In this document: piece by piece, positions 36,525 to 39,196 of the stretch | How positions within the stretch are numbered: the first letter of the stretch is position 1 | Layout of the letters: each line of letters opens with the position of its first letter | Assembly: GCA_018668635.1 (NCBI GenBank) | Contig: JABJCN010000049.1 | Span: forward strand, 1 to 39,196 | Length of the DNA: 39,196 nt | Source of the DNA: Opitutia bacterium | GTDB taxonomy: Bacteria > Verrucomicrobiota > Verrucomicrobiia > Opitutales > JABJCN01 | Direction of reading: 5' to 3' | Notes under the pieces: generated by a model | Told to the model about the DNA's origin: nothing | What the model saw: the letters and a program-made list of their open reading frames with translations, nothing else | The model's database searches: none | Made by a program: the position numbers and the translations under genes

Positions 36525-37199
36525 TCATTCCTTGATTCGGTAGTGTCCTGTAATAGGGAACTTAAACAGTCGATCCTCCTCCCTGACACCACTACCGATA
36601 TTGTGAATTACTAAAGGAACGCCACCGAACGTCTTCCTGTCGCTTACGACCATGACATGCGCCAGGTTTCGACCCACTGTACATGTAACGAAGTCTCCTG
36701 GTAGATAGTCCTTCACTTTCCTTGTCACGGCCAGGGAAAAACCGCGGCGTTTAAAATAGATCTTGAGGTTGGGTACGCGACGATGATCAATGTTGCGATC
36801 CGGCTTCTTGAGCCCCCAGATGTCTGGATAGGCGGAAAACCCAATTTTCATATCTTCGTGAACGAGTTTCTGTAGGTCCATCTTGTATCCGTCACGCAAA
36901 GCTCGTATAACGACATCCGTACAGACTCCCGTTTCAATAGGAACGTCTCCCCCGGGATATTTCAACCCGACATATGAGGGGTCATAGCTGATCGTTTTCC
37001 CTATCTGGCTTCGCGCCGCCTTGGCGATTGGTGATACACCCGCCACCCTTTTTGGCTTTTGTGTCCCGGAAACAAGAGGTGTTTGGGGAACACCCGGGAC
37101 TGGCGAAGGATCGGGTTGCGCACCTTGGTCACAACCAACAAGGAAGCAGGCAATCGTGAAAAAATGTAATGCCAGGGAACTGAAATTTCGAAATCTCAT
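36525..37199 (-). CDS. DUF1287 lipoprotein (NlpC/P60-like fold)
   Basis: I take the ATG at 37199 (224 residues) rather than the TTG at 37214, since it gives a compact lipoprotein signal with lipobox LVGC and lipidated C23. A proline-rich linker (about 30-50) leads to a DUF1287 domain: ARSQIGKTISYDPSYV, ETGVCTDVVIRALR with the likely catalytic cysteine C93, and GRNLAHVMVVSD with the likely histidine. The fold is related to NlpC/P60 amidases, so an envelope amidase or peptidase role is plausible but unproven. It is convergent with the esterase gene (72-base gap) and divergent from galK. It seems unrelated to the sulfatase clusters. Confidence 0.85.
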   Translation of the reverse strand: MRFRNFSSLALHFFTIACFLVGCDQGAQPDPSPVPGVPQTPLVSGTQKPKRVAGVSPIAKAARSQIGKTISYDPSYVGLKYPGGDVPIETGVCTDVVIRALRDGYKMDLQKLVHEDMKIGFSAYPDIWGLKKPDRNIDHRRVPNLKIYFKRRGFSLAVTRKVKDYLPGDFVTCTVGRNLAHVMVVSDRKTFGGVPLVIHNIGSGVREEDRLFKFPITGHYRIKE

Positions 37200-37510
37200 A
37201 ATACTCTTATTCAAACAAGAATGAATAGATGCCCTTTAAGATGAAGTGACCATATCCAATGTTCAAATTCAAGTCATTCGACCAGGATGCAAGACAAGCA
37301 AATGTTCAACTGTGGATCGAGGATTAGCGATAAATCAAGTTGTTCTCGATAAACAAAAAGAGAAATAATTAACTTATCCATCCGCCTTCGGGTTGATGGT
37401 GAACTAAAACCCCCCTTGACCAAACAGGTTGCTCCTGCCTAGAAAGCCTAAATTAAAGTCGGCCTTTTGCCAGCAGTAACCTTCCCAATTGAGAAAACAC
37501 AAGGAACACC
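37200..37510. other. 311-base divergent intergenic region before galK
   Basis: No gene is apparent. It must hold the promoters of the DUF1287 lipoprotein (leftwards) and galK (rightwards). The only elements I can point to are the promoter-like pair at 37416-37445 and an AAGGA ribosome binding site at 37501-37505, 5 bases before the TTG start of galK. Confidence 0.6.
37416..37445 (+). promoter_or_regulatory. Possible galK promoter TTGACC-18-TAGAAA
   Basis: TTGACC (37416-37421, five of six matches) is separated by 18 bases from TAGAAA (37440-37445, four of six). The spacer holds a short inverted repeat, CAGG-TTGCT-CCTG, that could be an operator. The predicted start lies about 60 bases before the galK start codon. 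Confidence 0.35.
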
Positions 37511-38662
37511 TTGAAATTTAATTCCCCACAGCAAGCGTTTGAGTCGGTTTATGGACGGCCTCCCGTAGCAGTTATCCAGTCACCCGGGAGAATCAACCTG
37601 ATTGGCGAGCACGTTGATTACCTGGATGGATTGGTCATGCCGGTGGCAATTGATCGTCATGTCCATATGGCCGTGTCCCCCGGTAATGGTCATACCTGTC
37701 GAGTTTGGTCCGCATTGTCCGGCGGAGAACCCGTTGAGATTTCAATGGACAAACTTGAACCACGACCCGACTCCTGGTTAAACTATATCATCGGAGTACT
37801 GGCACTTTTACGTGACAGGGGCACCCGGTTACCGACTTTTGACGCAGTCATCACCTCTGATCTACCCACGGGTGCCGGTCTCAGCAGCAGCGCTGCCCTT
37901 GAAACCGCAACCGCCCTGTGTATGGAGGCCCTGACAGGGGAAGAAATGACCCCTGTCAATCGAGCAAGGTTATGCCAGCAGGCTGAGCACGATTTCGCCG
38001 GAGTTCCATGTGGAATCATGGATCAACTGGCAGTTGGTGCGGGAAAGGCCGGTCATGCCCTTCAAATTGATTGCCGGGACCTCTATATGCAGTTGGTGCC
38101 CATACCGGATGACATGGCCATTCTCGTAACCGACACACGGGTCAAGCATTCCCTCGGTGATGGTGAATACCGGAAACGACGCGAGGATTGTGAAAAGGCA
38201 AGCGACATCCTCGGAGTGGATTCTCTTCGTGATGCCGACCTCGCCCTGGTTGAATCCGGACGCGACCGACTGGGCGATCAACTATTCCGCCGGGCACGGC
38301 ATGCCGTTAGCGAGATCGAGAGGGTCCGGCAATTCAACAAGGCACTGGAGTCATCAGATACCGCAACAATCGGGAAGCTGATGCTGGCCAGTCACCAATC
38401 CCTACGCAATGACTTCAATGTCAGTTGCGATGAACTGGACATCCTCGTGGAGGCCGCCTATGACTTCGGCCCCGAAAGAGGCCTATTCGGTTCTCGCATG
38501 ACCGGCGGGGGATTTGGTGGGTCAACCATCAGCCTGGTCCGAAGGGATGCCGCAGGGGAATTGAAGCAACATCTTCAGTCTGCCTTCCTTCAGAACTTCC
38601 AGCATGAAGTTAAGCCCTTCATAACGCAGGCCGTGGACGGCGCCAAAATCATCCAGGGGTAG
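37511..38662 (+). CDS. galK: Galactokinase
   Basis: The 383-residue cytoplasmic enzyme phosphorylates galactose to galactose 1-phosphate with ATP, the first step of the Leloir pathway. All family signatures are present: GRINLIGEHVDY (26-37, with V in place of the usual T), the GHMP ATP loop LPTGAGLSSSAA (118-129), the catalytic D171 in CGIMDQ with R27 as partner, and GSRMTGGGFGG near the C-terminus. The length is normal for bacterial galactokinases. It starts at TTG with AAGGA at 37501-37505. No galT, galE or galactose transporter lies beside it. It is the best hint that galactose may be among the sugars released by the enzymes of this region, but it may equally serve general metabolism. Confidence 0.95.
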   Translation: MKFNSPQQAFESVYGRPPVAVIQSPGRINLIGEHVDYLDGLVMPVAIDRHVHMAVSPGNGHTCRVWSALSGGEPVEISMDKLEPRPDSWLNYIIGVLALLRDRGTRLPTFDAVITSDLPTGAGLSSSAALETATALCMEALTGEEMTPVNRARLCQQAEHDFAGVPCGIMDQLAVGAGKAGHALQIDCRDLYMQLVPIPDDMAILVTDTRVKHSLGDGEYRKRREDCEKASDILGVDSLRDADLALVESGRDRLGDQLFRRARHAVSEIERVRQFNKALESSDTATIGKLMLASHQSLRNDFNVSCDELDILVEAAYDFGPERGLFGSRMTGGGFGGSTISLVRRDAAGELKQHLQSAFLQNFQHEVKPFITQAVDGAKIIQG

Positions 38663-38747
38663 ACCTCCCGCCATCCAATACAATACTCCTGAGCGAAGCA
38701 ATCGACGGCGTCATCCGTGTGACTGAACTCATCGACTTCGCGGCGGG

Positions 38748-39071
38748 TTAGAAATCTTTCTCGGAGATCTTATTGCCGTTTTCGAAGACGGCTTCTCTCT
38801 CTTTAGATCCGTCCTCACGGTACCAAATCTGCGTGCCATGCTCCTTGCCGTTCACGAAGGGAGTTTCTGGATACTTCGATCCGTCCTCGTGGTACTCAAA
38901 ATGCTTGCCGGTAAATGGCTCAGTCTCACCTTTGACGTACTGTACTCCATCACGTTCTTCTAGTACGTCTCTCGTCAAAGCGAAATCACCGAAGTCTTCA
39001 GCAACCTTCTTCTCCCCACACCCACCAACAAGCAAGGTAACGCCCACCATCAAAATGCTTAAGAATTTCAT
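38748..39071 (-). CDS. MORN_2-type repeat lipoprotein
   Basis: The 107-residue protein is taken from the ATG at 39071, which gives a lipoprotein signal (lipobox VGGC, lipidated C18) and follows a G-rich stretch; the frame also opens at 39095. The mature part has two MORN_2-like units, GKHFEYHEDGSKYPETPF and GTQIWYREDGSKEREAVF, as in YwqK-type proteins. Such repeats are short beta-hairpins, often annotated as antitoxin-like although the evidence for that is thin. It is convergent with galK (85-base gap) and has no visible toxin partner. Confidence 0.75.
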   Translation of the reverse strand: MKFLSILMVGVTLLVGGCGEKKVAEDFGDFALTRDVLEERDGVQYVKGETEPFTGKHFEYHEDGSKYPETPFVNGKEHGTQIWYREDGSKEREAVFENGNKISEKDF

Positions 39072-39155
39072 CCCCCGATGAGAACACCAAGCCATGGGGG
39101 AGTAAAGAAAAACAGGGTGCTCATCTTTCCCTAGACCAGTGGTGGTGTAGGTACT

Positions 39156-39161
39156 ATTATA
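39156..39161 (-). promoter_or_regulatory. Possible -10 box for the MORN_2 lipoprotein
   Basis: On the minus strand a perfect TATAAT lies about 85 bases upstream of the lipoprotein start. I see no good -35 hexamer at the right distance, so the site is tentative. The rest of the right edge (39072-39196) shows no gene. Confidence 0.25.
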
Positions 39162-39196
39162 TGGGAAGCTAAAGGCTGTGGTGGCTCCCGAAAACA

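Noticed and set aside
38680-38751. A short coding-like stretch after galK ending in TAG, with a frame reading like EAIDGVIRVTELIDF.
   Set aside because: It has no start codon or ribosome binding site and no recognisable family; it could be a gene remnant but is too short to support.
1-39196. CRISPR array, tRNA or rRNA genes, transposase or integrase.
   Set aside because: Reading by eye showed no regularly spaced repeats, no cloverleaf-like segment and no mobile-element protein motif; a tRNAscan or CRISPR finder run would be decisive.

Overview
The window looks like a chromosomal segment from a member of the Planctomycetes-Verrucomicrobia-Chlamydiae (PVC) superphylum, most likely a Verrucomicrobiota bacterium that degrades polysaccharides. 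The evidence is the family mix: six secreted S1-type sulfatases, a PSCyt1/DUF1549/DUF1553 cytochrome protein followed by a DUF1501 protein and a pre-peptidase-C protein, a PVC-type heme-binding HEAT protein, 3-keto-disaccharide hydrolase-like (DUF1080) domains and a Tat-exported Gfo/Idh/MocA oxidoreductase. I cannot name the genus. I see no tRNA, rRNA, CRISPR array, insertion sequence or phage gene.

Layout. Positions 1-9425 (minus strand) hold a tight run of six exported proteins, transcribed from 9425 leftwards with gaps of 3 to 26 bases: an iduronate-2-sulfatase-like enzyme, a five-Asp-box sialidase-fold protein, three more sulfatases of different types, and a DUF4838 protein that runs off the left edge. 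Divergent from it, 9531-12893 encodes a LamG plus double PQQ-propeller protein with a degenerate methyltransferase-like domain in the middle. A 953-residue superfamily 2 helicase (12919-15780, minus) faces it tail to tail and is the only apparent nucleic-acid enzyme here.

Positions 15993-25557 (plus) carry an SMP-30/gluconolactonase-like protein, a 410-base AT-rich gap with a promoter-terminator pair that may be a small RNA, a Gfo/Idh/MocA oxidoreductase, and an operon of PSCyt/WD40/DUF1549/DUF1553 protein, DUF1501 protein and PPC-domain protein. A small cysteine-rich lipoprotein closes this operon, followed by a perfect terminator.

Positions 25661-30426 (plus) form a second operon: DUF1080 lipoprotein, sulfatase, PVC heme-binding HEAT/cytochrome/discoidin protein. 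Positions 30614-36452 (plus) form a third: a six-hairpin glycosidase-like protein, a sulfatase fused to a DUF1080-like domain and a four-unit helical repeat, and an alpha/beta-hydrolase. The right end has a DUF1287 lipoprotein (minus), galactokinase (plus) and a MORN_2-type lipoprotein (minus).

How the genes may work together (inference): nearly every product carries a signal peptide, lipobox or Tat signal, so the window encodes an envelope or extracellular system that desulfates, deacylates, cuts and oxidises a complex sulfated glycan. Galactokinase could then take up released galactose. No SusC/SusD-like pair, transporter, regulator or sulfatase-maturating enzyme is present in the window, so those parts must lie elsewhere.
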